A stretch of 64,000 bases of DNA from Marinimicrobium hydrolyticum (GCF_030848505.1 NZ_JAVDDU010000001.1:248001-312000), one strand, 5' to 3'; shown: positions 35,946 through 45,852, counted from the first letter of the stretch. The notes: a model not told the origin generated them from the sequence alone. A program made the numbers and translations.

Positions 35946-37406
35946 TTAACGTTCACTGATTTGGTTGAGTGCAGCTTGATACAAATCCTTGTATGCGCGG
36001 GCGCTGTTTTTCCAAGAGTAATCGCCGGCCATACCGTTAGCCTGCAGACTCTGCCAGTGCTCAGGATTCTGGTAGCTGGTCAATGCGCGTCGGAGCGCCT
36101 GCTGAAAGCTTTCCAGCGTCGGTTCTTTAAAGCTAAATCCGTTGGCTTGATCCATTGTAAATTCGCTTGGATCAAACACTGTGTCTCGGAGCCCGCCTAC
36201 CTTGTGTACCAAAGGCAGAGTCCCATAGTAGAGACTGTACATCTGGTTTAACCCGCAGGGCTCAAAACGAGACGGCATCAAAAACAAGTCGCTAGCAGCG
36301 GTAATTTGATGCGCCAGGGCTTCGTCATAACCCAAGTTGACAGAAAGCTGCCCGGAAAACTTTTTCTGCAGTGTTTGCAGGCGTTGTTCCAGGTCTGAAT
36401 CACCGCTGCCTAAAACAACGACACGGCACCCTTGCTTGAGGAGCCAAGGCAAACTGTCGAGAATTAGGTCAATGCCTTTTTGTTCAACTAACCGGCCGAC
36501 AAAGCCCAGCAGTGGTTGATCGGTGCTGCCCGCGTGCAAGTTAAGTCGTTGTAACAGATCTTGCTTGCACACGCTCTTGTTGTCGAGGTCGCCCGCATGG
36601 TAATTGGCGACAAGGTGTGGATCCGTTTGTGGGTTCCAGTCGGCGTAATTGACGCCATTAAGTATCCCGCTCAAATATGCTTCACGGGCGCGTAACAGCC
36701 CATCCAGTCCACAGCCGTACTCCGGGGTACGAATTTCCTCCGCATAGCCGGGGCTTACGGTAGTCAGTTGATCCGCGTAAGCAATTCCTCCTTTAATAAA
36801 GGAAACTTTCCCATAAAACTCCAGACTGTCCATATGCCAAAATGTTTCCGGAAGCTCGAGTGTGTGCCGAATTTCGGCGGGAAATAAGCCCTGGTAAGCG
36901 AGGTTGTGAATTGTGAACACAGTAGCAGGCCGTTCCGGATGGTCGTGCAATAACGCCGGGACCAGACCGGTCTGCCAATCGTTGCAATGCACCACATCGG
37001 GCGTCCAGTTGACGCCGCCCTGGCCGAGCGCCAAGAGTCGTGTGAGTTCGCAAAATAAATGGAAACGCTCGGCATTATCCGGCCAATCGTTTCCATCCGG
37101 ATCTTGGTAGGGGTTGCCGGGCCGGTCGGAGAAGGGGGCACATTCCATCACCCAGAAGGTAACATCGGCACCTTTGATGGGGGTTTGCCAAAGGGTTACT
37201 GGCTCATCACGTATGGTAAGTTGTGCGATCTTTCTTCGTCTTGATTTTTTGATAGTGTCCAATGCCGCCGGATAGCCGGGAATTAGCACCCTAACAGTGC
37301 ATCCGAGCTCTTTGAGAGCCGCCGGGAGGCTGGCGGACACGTCCGCCAGACCACCCGTTTTCATAAGAGGATAGGCTTCGCTGGAAGCAAACAATATATT
37401 GTGCAT
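35946..37406 (-). CDS. glgA: Glycogen synthase
   Basis: This 486-residue GT5 enzyme extends alpha-1,4-glucan from ADP-glucose supplied by GlgC, encoded divergently nearby. It opens with NILFASSEAYPLMKTGGLADVSASLP, containing the ADP-glucose-binding KTGG loop. It has HNLAYQGLF, the C-terminal Rossmann segment LLGFVGRLVEQKGIDL, and the catalytic SRFEPCGLNQMYSLYYGTLPLV motif near residue 385. The length equals that of E. coli GlgA. ATG 37406 is preferred over TTG 37409. It lies 24 bp after glgB. Confidence 0.95.
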   Translation of the reverse strand: MHNILFASSEAYPLMKTGGLADVSASLPAALKELGCTVRVLIPGYPAALDTIKKSRRRKIAQLTIRDEPVTLWQTPIKGADVTFWVMECAPFSDRPGNPYQDPDGNDWPDNAERFHLFCELTRLLALGQGGVNWTPDVVHCNDWQTGLVPALLHDHPERPATVFTIHNLAYQGLFPAEIRHTLELPETFWHMDSLEFYGKVSFIKGGIAYADQLTTVSPGYAEEIRTPEYGCGLDGLLRAREAYLSGILNGVNYADWNPQTDPHLVANYHAGDLDNKSVCKQDLLQRLNLHAGSTDQPLLGFVGRLVEQKGIDLILDSLPWLLKQGCRVVVLGSGDSDLEQRLQTLQKKFSGQLSVNLGYDEALAHQITAASDLFLMPSRFEPCGLNQMYSLYYGTLPLVHKVGGLRDTVFDPSEFTMDQANGFSFKEPTLESFQQALRRALTSYQNPEHWQSLQANGMAGDYSWKNSARAYKDLYQAALNQISER

Positions 37407-37430
37407 CAATGCCTCGTTTAGTGCTTGAGG

Positions 37431-39644
37431 TTAAACGTGTTTCTGAATCTTCAATACCAGCGCTCCGAGAGGAGGTAGTGTTAACGTAAGGGACTGCGGT
37501 TGCCCCATCCACTCAACGGGTTCAGTGTTCAAGGGTAGCGGGTTACCCACATCACTTCCGCCGTAATAGTGCGAGTCTGAGTTGAGGCACTCTTCGTAGC
37601 ATCCTGCTTCAGGGACGCCTATGCGGTAGTTGTGTCGGGGCACCGGGGTAAAGTTGAGAATCACGATGACGAACCCCTCCTTGCTGTTGCGACGATAACT
37701 AATCACCGATTGTGAGGCATCGTGACAGTCTATCCAGCCAAACCCGTCACCGGAGTAACTTTTCGAGTACAAGGCCGGCTCGGCGCGGTACAAGTGGTTT
37801 AAATCTTTCACCAACTGCTGTATGCCGCGGTGCTCTGGGTGTTCCAATAGATGCCATTCCAACTGTTCCGCATCGTTCCATTCTCGGTGTTGCCCTAGCT
37901 CACCGCCCATAAACAACAGCTTAGAGCCTGGGTAGGTGTACTGTAGGGAAAACAGCAGCCGGAGATTGGCGTGTTTTTGCCAGGTGTCCCCCGGCATACG
38001 ATCCATCAAGCTGCCTTTGCCGTGCACCACTTCATCGTGCGACAGGGGCAGCATAAAGTTCTCACTGAAGGCGTACAGTAGTCCAAAGGTGAGTTTATCG
38101 TGGTGATAATGACGGAAGATCGGATCTTGTTGAAGATAGGAGAGTGAATCGTGCATCCAACCCATATTCCACTTCATGGAAAAACCGAGCCCACCGAGCC
38201 AAGAAGGTCGACTCACTTGGGGCCAAGAGGTAGATTCTTCGGCGACTATCAGTGTTCCTGGGTAGCGCGTTTGACACGTGTCGTTGAGTGATCTGAGAAA
38301 ATCAATGGCTTCCAAGTTTTCGGTACCGCCGTGCACGTTGGGCAGCCAGTCGCCATCTTCACGAGAGTAATTCAGATACAGCATGGAGGCCACAGCGTCT
38401 ACGCGCAAGCCGTCAATGTGAAAGCTGTCGAGCCAATAAAGCGCGCTGCCAATAAGGAAGTTACTGACTTCCTTACGGCCGTAATTGTAGATAAGTGTGC
38501 CCCAGTCTCGGTGCTCACCACGTCTGGGGTCTTCGTGCTCATACAAAGAGGTTCCATCAAAGCGTGCCAACGCGTGGTCATCTTTAGGAAAGTGCCCCGG
38601 GACCCAATCCATGATGACGCCGATACCCTGTTGGTGGCAGTGGTCGACAAAGTAACGGAAGTCCTCCGGACTTCCGTGCCGGCTGGTAGGCGCAAAGTAC
38701 CCGGTGGTTTGGTAGCCCCAGGATTCATCCAGCGGGTGCTCGGTAACAGGCAGTAGCTCGATATGAGTGAAGCCGAGATCGGAAACGTATTCCACAAGCT
38801 GATGCGCCAGGTCCCGATAGCTCAGCCATTGCCCATCCTCCTGTCGACGCCAGGATCCCAAGTGAACCTCGTAGACGGATACCGGCGCTTGATGCCAGTC
38901 CCAATGTTTACGCTTCTGCATCCACTCTTCGTCTCGCCATGGATAGGGTTCGTGATTGGGTACCATGGCGGCTGTCGCGGGACGCACCTCGAATCGTTGT
39001 CCATAAGGGTCAGTTTTCTGTTGGACCTGGCCGTTGTGGCGAGAACGTATTGAATACTTATATAAGCAGTCGGGAGCAAGACCGGGAATGAATAGCTCCC
39101 AGACGCCGGATGAGCCGCGATTGCGCATCGGGTGGCATTGATCATTCCAATGATTAAAGTTGCCCACAACACTCACACGCTCCGCACCTGGCGCCCAGGT
39201 GGCGAAACGCACGCCGGAGACGCCATCCACCTCGCAATAATGCGCGCCTAAAATCTTATAAATGTGCCAGTGCTGTCCTTCGCCAAAAAGGTAGAGGTCA
39301 TAATCACTGATTAACGGGGAGAAACTGTACGGATCCACAAAACGGTATTTCTGATTGTCTTCGTACTCGCACAGGAGCTCGTAGTGTTCGGGCAGTGCAT
39401 TTTTTTTACCCTCCCATTCAAATAATCCAGCGTAACCCGTCGAATTCATGGATGCCATTTTGTCGTGCAACTGAATGTTAATTCGGCGAGCGTTTGGCAC
39501 AAAAGCGCGCACACGCACACGGTTCTGCCCAATGGGATGGCACCCTAGGACTTCAAAAGGATTATGGTGACGAGATTCGACTAATTGTAGTGCAGCCTCA
39601 GGGAGGTGTTGCGCAAGCTGTTGGTGCATCCGATGTGACTCCAT
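37431..39644 (-). CDS. glgB: 1,4-alpha-glucan branching enzyme
   Basis: This ~737-residue GH13 enzyme forms alpha-1,6 branches in glycogen. It has two N-terminal CBM48-type domains ([14 protein letters not shown], then [21 protein letters not shown]), then the barrel: [14 protein letters not shown], the nucleophile in [26 protein letters not shown], the acid in [13 protein letters not shown], and [18 protein letters not shown] place the start at ATG 39644 ([10 protein letters not shown]); the frame reaches 39731, but the extra residues run into the FNR-like site and promoter region and do not look GlgB-like. ATG 39629 is an alternative. Confidence 0.93.
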   Translation of the reverse strand: MESHRMHQQLAQHLPEAALQLVESRHHNPFEVLGCHPIGQNRVRVRAFVPNARRINIQLHDKMASMNSTGYAGLFEWEGKKNALPEHYELLCEYEDNQKYRFVDPYSFSPLISDYDLYLFGEGQHWHIYKILGAHYCEVDGVSGVRFATWAPGAERVSVVGNFNHWNDQCHPMRNRGSSGVWELFIPGLAPDCLYKYSIRSRHNGQVQQKTDPYGQRFEVRPATAAMVPNHEPYPWRDEEWMQKRKHWDWHQAPVSVYEVHLGSWRRQEDGQWLSYRDLAHQLVEYVSDLGFTHIELLPVTEHPLDESWGYQTTGYFAPTSRHGSPEDFRYFVDHCHQQGIGVIMDWVPGHFPKDDHALARFDGTSLYEHEDPRRGEHRDWGTLIYNYGRKEVSNFLIGSALYWLDSFHIDGLRVDAVASMLYLNYSREDGDWLPNVHGGTENLEAIDFLRSLNDTCQTRYPGTLIVAEESTSWPQVSRPSWLGGLGFSMKWNMGWMHDSLSYLQQDPIFRHYHHDKLTFGLLYAFSENFMLPLSHDEVVHGKGSLMDRMPGDTWQKHANLRLLFSLQYTYPGSKLLFMGGELGQHREWNDAEQLEWHLLEHPEHRGIQQLVKDLNHLYRAEPALYSKSYSGDGFGWIDCHDASQSVISYRRNSKEGFVIVILNFTPVPRHNYRIGVPEAGCYEECLNSDSHYYGGSDVGNPLPLNTEPVEWMGQPQSLTLTLPPLGALVLKIQKHV

Positions 39645-39689
39645 GTTCCATGTCAGTATTATTGGCGATGAACGTTTTCGCGGCGATCT

Positions 39690-39759
39690 ATTGAACGCTA
39701 AAAATACTAAGTCCCTCATGATCTGGATCAAGTTTATCGAGGATGCCCTATGATACCGT
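39690..39759. promoter_or_regulatory. Divergent glgB/glgC promoter region with FNR-like box
   Basis: ATGATCTGGATCAA at 39718-39731 matches 9 of 10 conserved bases of TTGAT-N4-ATCAA. On the minus strand TTCAAT (39695-39690) is exactly in the class II -10 position for glgB. On the plus strand TATGAT (39749-39754) lies about five bases closer than ideal for glgC; TACCGT is at the exact position. One site may thus control both directions. Confidence 0.6.
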
Positions 39760-39825
39760 TTTGCAGCTTAACCAATGAACACCAGCTAGGTGTTCCAGAA
39801 ACTAGAAATTTTTGAGGCGGAAAGG

Positions 39826-41091
39826 ATGCAGACATCAAAACGATTTGTGAGCCGTCTAACACGGCAGACATTGGCATTAGTACTTGCGGGAGGACGAGGA
39901 TCTCGACTTCATGATTTAACCACTTGGCGGGCCAAACCTGCCGTTCCTTTTGGCGGAAAATTTCGAATTGTGGATTTTCCGCTTTCCAATTGTGTCAATT
40001 CGGGCATTGGTAGAATTGGTGTTCTTACCCAGTATAAAGCGCACTCCCTGATTCGTCATATTCAACGGGGATGGGGTTTTATGAAGGGTGATATGGATGA
40101 ATTTGTTGAGCTGCTTCCCGCGCAACAGAGAATCGAAACATCCTGGTACGCCGGAACCGCCGACGCTGTACTTCAAAACCTGGATATTATTCGTAACCAC
40201 CAGCCAGAATATGTCTTAATACTGGCTGGTGATCACGTTTACAAAATGGATTATGGCACTATGCTGGCTGCTCATGTTGAGCAGGATGCTGATGTCACCG
40301 TGGGCTGCATTGAGGTTCCGGTCGCGGAAGCGACGGCGTGTGGTGTCATGGCCATGGACTCAGACAACCGTGTTACTGAGTTTGTTGAGAAGCCTGCCAA
40401 CCCAAAACACATTCCCGGAAATCCAGAAAAAGCTTTGGCGTCCATGGGAATCTATGTGTTTAGCGCGAAAGTGCTTTTTGACGAGTTGGCAATGGACCAT
40501 CAGTTAACCACAGAATCCAGTCACGATTTCGGAAAAGACATTATTCCCTCCATGATCTCCCGGGCGCGCGTTATGGCGTTTCCGTTTCAAGATCCCGTTA
40601 AGGGTGGCCCAGCCTATTGGCGAGACGTGGGTACCATCGACGGACTTTGGCTGGCAAATCTAGAGCTCATAGGCGTCAGCCCTGAATTGAACATGTACGA
40701 TTCCGACTGGCCCATATGGACTCATCAAGAGCAGCTTCCTCCTGCAAAGTTTGTGTTTGACGACGACGATCGTCGGGGTATGGCTGTCGACTCTATGGTG
40801 GCCGGCGGATGTATCATTTCCGGCGCTGTGGTGCGTCATTCGGTACTCTTTTCTCAAGTGCGCGCGCATTCTTATGCTCAAATCACCGACTCTGTGGTGT
40901 TCCCGGATGTGGAAGTGGGCCGGAACTGTGAAATCCATCGAGCCATCATCGATCGGGGTTGTCGTATTCCCGAGGGTACCCGAATCGGTGTCGACCTTGA
41001 GGAGGACGCCAAACGATTCTATGTGTCGCCGGGAGGCGTGGTCCTGGTGACTCCAGAAATGCTCGGTCAGGATTACGCTCATGGTCTCTGA
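39826..41091 (+). CDS. glgC: Glucose-1-phosphate adenylyltransferase
   Basis: This 421-residue enzyme makes ADP-glucose from glucose-1-phosphate and ATP, the committed step of bacterial glycogen synthesis. The nucleotidyltransferase core shows [30 protein letters not shown] with the phosphate loop and catalytic residues, [22 protein letters not shown], and [11 protein letters not shown]. The C-terminal left-handed beta-helix region has [31 protein letters not shown] choose ATG 39826 ([11 protein letters not shown]), with GAGGCGGAAAGG before it. The stop lies 11 bp inside the next gene. It is read away from glgB. Confidence 0.95.
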   Translation: MQTSKRFVSRLTRQTLALVLAGGRGSRLHDLTTWRAKPAVPFGGKFRIVDFPLSNCVNSGIGRIGVLTQYKAHSLIRHIQRGWGFMKGDMDEFVELLPAQQRIETSWYAGTADAVLQNLDIIRNHQPEYVLILAGDHVYKMDYGTMLAAHVEQDADVTVGCIEVPVAEATACGVMAMDSDNRVTEFVEKPANPKHIPGNPEKALASMGIYVFSAKVLFDELAMDHQLTTESSHDFGKDIIPSMISRARVMAFPFQDPVKGGPAYWRDVGTIDGLWLANLELIGVSPELNMYDSDWPIWTHQEQLPPAKFVFDDDDRRGMAVDSMVAGGCIISGAVVRHSVLFSQVRAHSYAQITDSVVFPDVEVGRNCEIHRAIIDRGCRIPEGTRIGVDLEEDAKRFYVSPGGVVLVTPEMLGQDYAHGL

Positions 41092-42823
41092 ACACTCTGC
41101 CAGCGTCGTATTATGTTGGCACATGCACCAACCGATATATCAGGACAAGGAATCCGGGGAGTTTATGGCTCCCTGGGTCTATCTGCATACCATCAAGGAT
41201 TACAGCGATATGGCTGCGCACTTGGAGGCGCACCCTAACGCAAAGGCAGTAGTGAATTTTGCGCCGGTATTGCTTGAGCAGATAGAGGAGTATCTTACTC
41301 AAATAGAGCATTGGCGCCATGGCGGTCGTGCTATCGCAGATCCCTTGCTCGCCGCCTTAGTTACCGATGAATTACCAGCGCCGGCGACGCCCGCGTTCCT
41401 GAAGCTGGTGCAGATGTGTCTACGCGCGAATCCGGATCGGATCATTCATCGATTTCCACACTTTAGCAAACTGGCCAACTTAGCTCATTACTACTGCGAT
41501 AAGCCGGAAGTACAGATGTATATGGGCGAACAATTTCTGGCAGATTTGTTGGTCTGGTACCACTTGGGTTGGATGGGTGAAATAGTCCGACGCAATAACA
41601 CCATCGTGCGCGGGCTAATGGAGAAGGGGCATCAGTTTTCCCGGCAAGACCGGTTGGCGTTGATGGACGTTATTGTGGAGATTATGGCTGACGTTTGTCC
41701 CCGCTACCGAAAGCTGGCGGCAAAGGGGCAAGTAGAGTTGGCTGTGAGCCCCTACGCTCACCCAATGCTACCGCTTCTGTTGAACCTTGAATCCGCTCGA
41801 GAGGCCCAGCCAGATATTACTTTGCCTCACGCGACCCATTACCCAGGTGGCAGAGAGCGGGCCGAGTGGCATCTTCAGCGTGCGCAACAAGTCTTTAAAA
41901 AGTTTTTTGGCGTTGAATCTAAAGGCTGTTGGTCTTCTGAGGGTGGCTTGAGTCAGCCCGTGCTCGAACTTCTCAGTGCCCAGGGGTTTCACTGGACCGC
42001 CAGTGGCGATTCGGTTTTGTACAACAGCCTGGGGAAAGCGCGCGCTCAAGATCCAGAAGCCCTCCAGAAGCAGGTGAACGGTGACGGCCGACCACATGCG
42101 GCGATACGCTTCGGCGATATCAGTTTGCCGACTTTTTTTCGTGATGATGGCTTGTCAGATTTAATCGGGTTTAACTATTCAGATTGGCATGCAGAAGATG
42201 CCGTGGGCGATTTGATTCATCATCTTGAGAACATCGCCAGGAGCGCCGACCGCAAACAGCCGTGCGTAATCTCAATCATCATGGATGGAGAAAATGCCTG
42301 GGAATACTATCCTGAGAACGGTGTCTATTTTTTAGATGAATTGTACCGGCGCCTTGATGCGCACCCATCGCTCAATCTAACCACGTTTAGCAACGCGCTG
42401 GGAGATGGTAATGGGGAAGCTGTACAGCTTCCCGAAGTCGTTGCTGGAAGTTGGATATACGGAACCTTTTCCACTTGGATTGGCGACGAGGACAAAAACC
42501 GAGCTTGGGATCTACTGTGTGAGGCCAAGCAGCACTTTGACGAAGTTTTGAAATCTGGGGTTTTATCTACGGAACAAGTGGAAGAAGCCACGGCCCAACT
42601 TGCTATATGTGAAGGTTCAGACTGGTTTTGGTGGTTTGGCGATTACAACCCACCGGACACTGTGAGTGAGTTCGAGCATTTGTATCGGCGGCACTTAGCC
42701 AATCTGTATGCGTTGATCCAGCGCCCGGCGCCGCCCCATTTGTATCAAAAAATCAGCAAAGGCGGTGGCGCGCCTGCACGAGGTGGGGCCATGCGCCATG
42801 GCCATTCAGAACAGGAACGCTAA
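41081..42823 (+). CDS. Glycoside hydrolase family 57 protein (alpha-glucan active)
   Basis: This 580-residue GH57 enzyme begins [20 protein letters not shown], with the family's HxHQP signature. It has region 3 [17 protein letters not shown] with the likely nucleophile glutamate and region 4 [16 protein letters not shown] with the acid aspartate. GH57 includes alpha-amylase, 4-alpha-glucanotransferase, amylopullulanase and branching enzymes; the exact reaction is not decidable from motifs. It overlaps glgC by 11 bp and malQ by one base, so the three are one translation-coupled operon. An internal-acting maltodextrin enzyme is likely, because no signal peptide is visible. Confidence 0.9.
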   Translation: MVSEHSASVVLCWHMHQPIYQDKESGEFMAPWVYLHTIKDYSDMAAHLEAHPNAKAVVNFAPVLLEQIEEYLTQIEHWRHGGRAIADPLLAALVTDELPAPATPAFLKLVQMCLRANPDRIIHRFPHFSKLANLAHYYCDKPEVQMYMGEQFLADLLVWYHLGWMGEIVRRNNTIVRGLMEKGHQFSRQDRLALMDVIVEIMADVCPRYRKLAAKGQVELAVSPYAHPMLPLLLNLESAREAQPDITLPHATHYPGGRERAEWHLQRAQQVFKKFFGVESKGCWSSEGGLSQPVLELLSAQGFHWTASGDSVLYNSLGKARAQDPEALQKQVNGDGRPHAAIRFGDISLPTFFRDDGLSDLIGFNYSDWHAEDAVGDLIHHLENIARSADRKQPCVISIIMDGENAWEYYPENGVYFLDELYRRLDAHPSLNLTTFSNALGDGNGEAVQLPEVVAGSWIYGTFSTWIGDEDKNRAWDLLCEAKQHFDEVLKSGVLSTEQVEEATAQLAICEGSDWFWWFGDYNPPDTVSEFEHLYRRHLANLYALIQRPAPPHLYQKISKGGGAPARGGAMRHGHSEQER

Positions 42824-44319
42824 TGACACAGGAACGTTTAATCCCAGCGCTCGCATCTCGGCGGGCCGGTGTACTTCTGCACCCAACGTCGCTCCCAGGG
42901 AAGCTTGGTGCTCTGGGTGAAGAGGCTCGCCGCTTTATTGACCTACTGGCGCGCGCAGGGGTCACTGTTTGGCAGATGCTGCCAGTCGGCCCCACTCATC
43001 AAGATCGCTCACCTTACAACTCGTTATCTGCCAATGCGGGCAACCCGGAGTTAATCGACTTGCAAGAGTTGGTTATGGAAGGTTGGCTCGACAGAGAAGA
43101 GTTGCCCGTCGAGGCGTCTATCGATGATCGGCGCGAGCTATTGGGTACGGCGGCTAACCGTTACTTTAAAAGTCGGGCAGAAAAACCAGCTGAATACCGG
43201 GACTCCTACGATGACTTTGTCCAGGAAAACTCTGTGTGGTTGTACGACTACGTGTTGTTTCAGGTGTTAAGGGACAGTCATCAAGGCGCTTCCTGGAGAG
43301 ACTGGTCGACCCGTCTTCGGGATAGAGACCCCGAGGCCCTGGAGCAGGTCAAGGTTGAATCGGAAGACGAAATCAAGCGGGTTAAGTTTGAGCAGTTTGT
43401 ATTCAATCGACAGTGGTTGGCACTGCGACGCTATGGTCGCGAGCGTGGCATTTACTTGTTCGGGGACATCCCCATTTTTGTCGCACACGACAGCGCTGAT
43501 GTATGGGCACACCGAAATCTATTCAAGCTCGATGAAGAGGGGGAGCCTCTTGTGGTCGCGGGGGTGCCGCCGGATTACTTTTCCGAAAGCGGGCAACACT
43601 GGGGGAACCCTCTGTATAACTGGGAGGCCATGGAAGCTGACGGTTTTCAATGGTGGTTGAGTCGATTGGGTGTCCAGCAAAAACTGTTTGATTTGATACG
43701 CATCGATCACTTCCGCGGATTGGTGGCCTGCTGGGAAATCCCCGCTGGCAATCCAGACGCCCGCTTGGGGCAGTGGGTTGATGTACCGGGGAATACTTTT
43801 TTACAGGCGTGCTTTAAGACGTTTCCCTCACTGCCGTTGGTGGCTGAAAATCTCGGCTTAATCGGTGAGGATGTGGAAAGCCTACGCGAAACGTTTGATT
43901 TGCCTGGGATGGCTGTGTTGCAGTTTGGATTCGACGGCAGTGCTGAAAACCCACACTTAAATCACAACCATAACCCACATGATGTGATTTACACCGGTAC
44001 CCATGACAATGATACGAGTTTGGGGTGGTACCTCAGTCAGGGCGAGGGGACGCGTGCTCGAATGCACGACTATATCGGGAGTGATGCTGAATCTATGCCA
44101 TGGTGCCTTATGCGTTTGGCGATGCAGTCGGTATCTTGGTTAGCCATTGTACCTTTGCAGGATGTTCTGGGATTGGATGCCAGTGGTCGGCTAAATACTC
44201 CCGGTACAGGCCAAGGTAATTGGCGTTGGCATTTTAAGTGGGAGGATATCAATATGGACCATATTCATCGGCTCCGTCACTTTTTGGAACTTTACGGGCG
44301 AATGCCTCCGACCGGCTAA
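42823..44319 (+). CDS. malQ: 4-alpha-glucanotransferase (amylomaltase)
   Basis: This 498-residue GH77 enzyme transfers maltodextrin segments. It opens ASRRAGVLLHPTSLPGKLGALGEEARRFID, has WQMLPVGPTHQDRSPYNSLSANAGNPELID, the nucleophile in FDLIRIDHFRGLVACWEIP, the acid in LVAENLGLIG, and TGTHDNDTSLGWY. The length and order match the bacterial family. The start ATG overlaps the GH57 stop (TAATG). It completes the glgC-GH57-malQ operon; the FNR-like site of the next gene follows 5 bp after its stop. Confidence 0.95.
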   Translation: MTQERLIPALASRRAGVLLHPTSLPGKLGALGEEARRFIDLLARAGVTVWQMLPVGPTHQDRSPYNSLSANAGNPELIDLQELVMEGWLDREELPVEASIDDRRELLGTAANRYFKSRAEKPAEYRDSYDDFVQENSVWLYDYVLFQVLRDSHQGASWRDWSTRLRDRDPEALEQVKVESEDEIKRVKFEQFVFNRQWLALRRYGRERGIYLFGDIPIFVAHDSADVWAHRNLFKLDEEGEPLVVAGVPPDYFSESGQHWGNPLYNWEAMEADGFQWWLSRLGVQQKLFDLIRIDHFRGLVACWEIPAGNPDARLGQWVDVPGNTFLQACFKTFPSLPLVAENLGLIGEDVESLRETFDLPGMAVLQFGFDGSAENPHLNHNHNPHDVIYTGTHDNDTSLGWYLSQGEGTRARMHDYIGSDAESMPWCLMRLAMQSVSWLAIVPLQDVLGLDASGRLNTPGTGQGNWRWHFKWEDINMDHIHRLRHFLELYGRMPPTG

Positions 44320-44323
44320 TGAG

Positions 44324-44365
44324 TTGACCTAAATCAAACCGTTCATAGGCTAGATGATCTATAAA
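44324..44365 (+). promoter_or_regulatory. FNR-like box and -10 upstream of pilZ copy 1
   Basis: TTGACCTAAATCAA at 44324-44337 matches 9 of 10 conserved bases of the FNR/ANR box. TATAAA (44360-44365; 5 of 6) sits exactly where the -10 belongs for a site centred at -41.5. The start would be near 44372, 27 nt before the GTG at 44399, which supports that start codon. Confidence 0.75.
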
Positions 44366-44398
44366 TCTCTTAACGGACATTTCCTGGAGGTCGAGCAA

Positions 44399-44734
44399 GT
44401 GGAGCACAGGCAAAGTCATCGAGTCCCCGCCTTTCTGGATGTTCTGATATACCAGAGGGGAGTCCCAACCGCAGCCGGTACCCTACGCAATGTAAGTCGG
44501 GACGGCTTGTTTATCCTCACCGATTTTGACGGTGCTCGGATTAATCAAAAAGTTGATCTTGAATTTAGTATGTCATCGGGTGGTGAGAAACAATCTCGGC
44601 GGATGAGCGCCATTGTGGTCCGAAAGTCCGTTGGCGGGATCGCGTGCGAGTGCGCGGATGGGGATGACGACTGCCATTTTCTTGCACTTTCCGATCTGGT
44701 CTATTGGCTAAAGTCGACCCGCTTACCTGAATAG
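44399..44734 (+). CDS. PilZ-domain protein, copy 1
   Basis: This ~111-residue stand-alone PilZ domain has the N-terminal c-di-GMP loop HRQSHRVPAFLDVLIY (a version of RxxxR), then LRNVSRDGLFILTDF (a version of D/NxSxxG, here NVSRDG) and closing strands with SAIVVRKSVGGIACEC. Single-domain PilZ proteins respond to c-di-GMP and change the activity of partners. I choose GTG 44399 (a VEHRQ start parallel to the MEHRK start of copy 2), since GGAGG precedes it and the predicted promoter fits. The frame can be read from 44354, but that start lies in the promoter. It is 60-70% similar by eye to copy 2 at 45050. Confidence 0.88.
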   Translation: MEHRQSHRVPAFLDVLIYQRGVPTAAGTLRNVSRDGLFILTDFDGARINQKVDLEFSMSSGGEKQSRRMSAIVVRKSVGGIACECADGDDDCHFLALSDLVYWLKSTRLPE

Positions 44735-44972
44735 AGATACCCCTTCTCGAATATTCTGGTCCCAAAGATTTTATCGTCTAAAGCTGCTTTCCTGTCTTTT
44801 TTCTCTCATCTCTGGTGCTTTGTGCCGGAGCGATGACTAGTACCTGAATCATAATTCGGTGGACACACTTTTTCTGATTGCTTCCTTAGTTCGAGGAGTG
44901 GTGCGCCATTTGTTCTGGGATTTGATGTGGATGCATGTGTTTATTCACTGTGTGAAACCTGTTGAAAAATTG
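44735..44972. other. Gene-free stretch between the pilZ copies
   Basis: This ~240-bp stretch has no plausible gene, repeat or terminator. It ends at the FNR-like site of pilZ copy 2. Confidence 0.5.
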
Positions 44973-45014
44973 TTGACTCATGTCAATGGGCCGATGAAAT
45001 AAATGGGGTATAAA
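44973..45014 (+). promoter_or_regulatory. FNR-like box and -10 upstream of pilZ copy 2
   Basis: TTGACTCATGTCAA at 44973-44986 is a perfect inverted repeat of TTGAC. It is off the FNR consensus by one symmetric change per half. TATAAA at 45009-45014 sits exactly at the class II -10 position. The predicted start is near 45021, with a 29-nt leader to ATG 45050. The spacing is identical to that of copy 1. Confidence 0.75.
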
Positions 45015-45049
45015 GTCGCTTCGCAAAGATCGATTAGGGGAAAAGGATA

Positions 45050-45421
45050 ATGGAGCATAGAAAAACACAACGAGTACCTGCGCACATCAATGTATTGATT
45101 TACCAAAGAGGATTGCCCGTTTCTGTAGCGACCGTTCGCAACATCAGTAAAGGCGGTATGTTCGTTGCCACCGATTTCGAAGGTGTGGATATCAACCAAA
45201 AGCTTGATGTTGAGTTCCGCTTGGCAGGCCAAGATCAGGAGGTTGTTGACTCCCAATGGGTGAGCGCCATTGTTGTTCGAAAGTCCGAGATGGGATTGGC
45301 GTTGGAATGCGATGATGACTCAGAGGACTTTCGGTCTGAGGCCGTGGCGGAAGTGTTCTACTGGTTGCGTTCAGCCACCACAGCCGACGTGGGCAATGTT
45401 CGTCACGTCAGTATGGCATAG
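45050..45421 (+). CDS. PilZ-domain protein, copy 2
   Basis: This 123-residue PilZ-domain protein begins MEHRKTQRVPAHINVLIYQRG, followed by VRNISKGGMFVATDFEGVDINQKLDVEF. It has the RxxxR-like (RKTQR) and NxSxGG elements of c-di-GMP-binding PilZ domains. The closing strand WVSAIVVRKSEMGLALEC parallels copy 1. A short C-terminal tail is unlike copy 1. ATG 45050 follows an AGGGGAAAAGGAT stretch. The pair probably arose by local duplication that included the promoter, since box-to--10 spacing is the same. The partner protein is unknown. Confidence 0.9.
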   Translation: MEHRKTQRVPAHINVLIYQRGLPVSVATVRNISKGGMFVATDFEGVDINQKLDVEFRLAGQDQEVVDSQWVSAIVVRKSEMGLALECDDDSEDFRSEAVAEVFYWLRSATTADVGNVRHVSMA

Positions 45422-45513
45422 CAAACCTCATTAACGTAGCAGGCTGGTTTAAACAGAGCAGCTTGATACATTTAACTAACGACTAAGCAAAGTGTGAAAT
45501 AGGAGCAGTAGTA

Positions 45514-45825
45514 ATGGAAATGACGAATTTTGACGAATGGGAAACCGACCTCGAGCTGGGTCAGGCTATACATTACAGCGGCCCGTCCTTGCGTATCGAG
45601 GGAGATCCAAAGGATCCTTCAGCCGTGACGCCGATCAATTTTTCCAGCCTGCCAATTGCAGATCAAGCTCGATTGCTGCGGGAAGGGTTGGCAGCGTTGG
45701 CTGCAGCGGCTCGCCGTGCTCCTGATGTGAAAACCAGTCACCAGCGGGCGGCGGAAGAAAGCGCGCGACTGTTCGCTCAGCGCCAAAATCGGCCTGTACG
45801 ACCCACCTTGACTCTGAATAGGTAA
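45514..45825 (+). CDS. Small conserved hypothetical protein, copy 2 (GDPKDPSAV family)
   Basis: This 103-residue soluble protein is paralogous to 2938-3270: both share EGDPKDPSAV and Q.(S/R)LLREG(M/L)AALAAA, and a basic RP.L.L end. AGGAGC precedes ATG 45514. It is 92 bp after pilZ copy 2 and followed by a 20-bp perfect palindrome that may terminate it. Function unknown; see the findings. Confidence 0.75.
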   Translation: MEMTNFDEWETDLELGQAIHYSGPSLRIEGDPKDPSAVTPINFSSLPIADQARLLREGLAALAAAARRAPDVKTSHQRAAEESARLFAQRQNRPVRPTLTLNR

Positions 45826-45852
45826 GAAAAGCTGTTTGGTTTGATTAGACAT

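Noticed and set aside
45463-45476. FNR-like site before the second GDPKDPSAV gene
   Set aside because: Seven of ten matches, and a site centred at -41.5 would place the start at the initiation codon.
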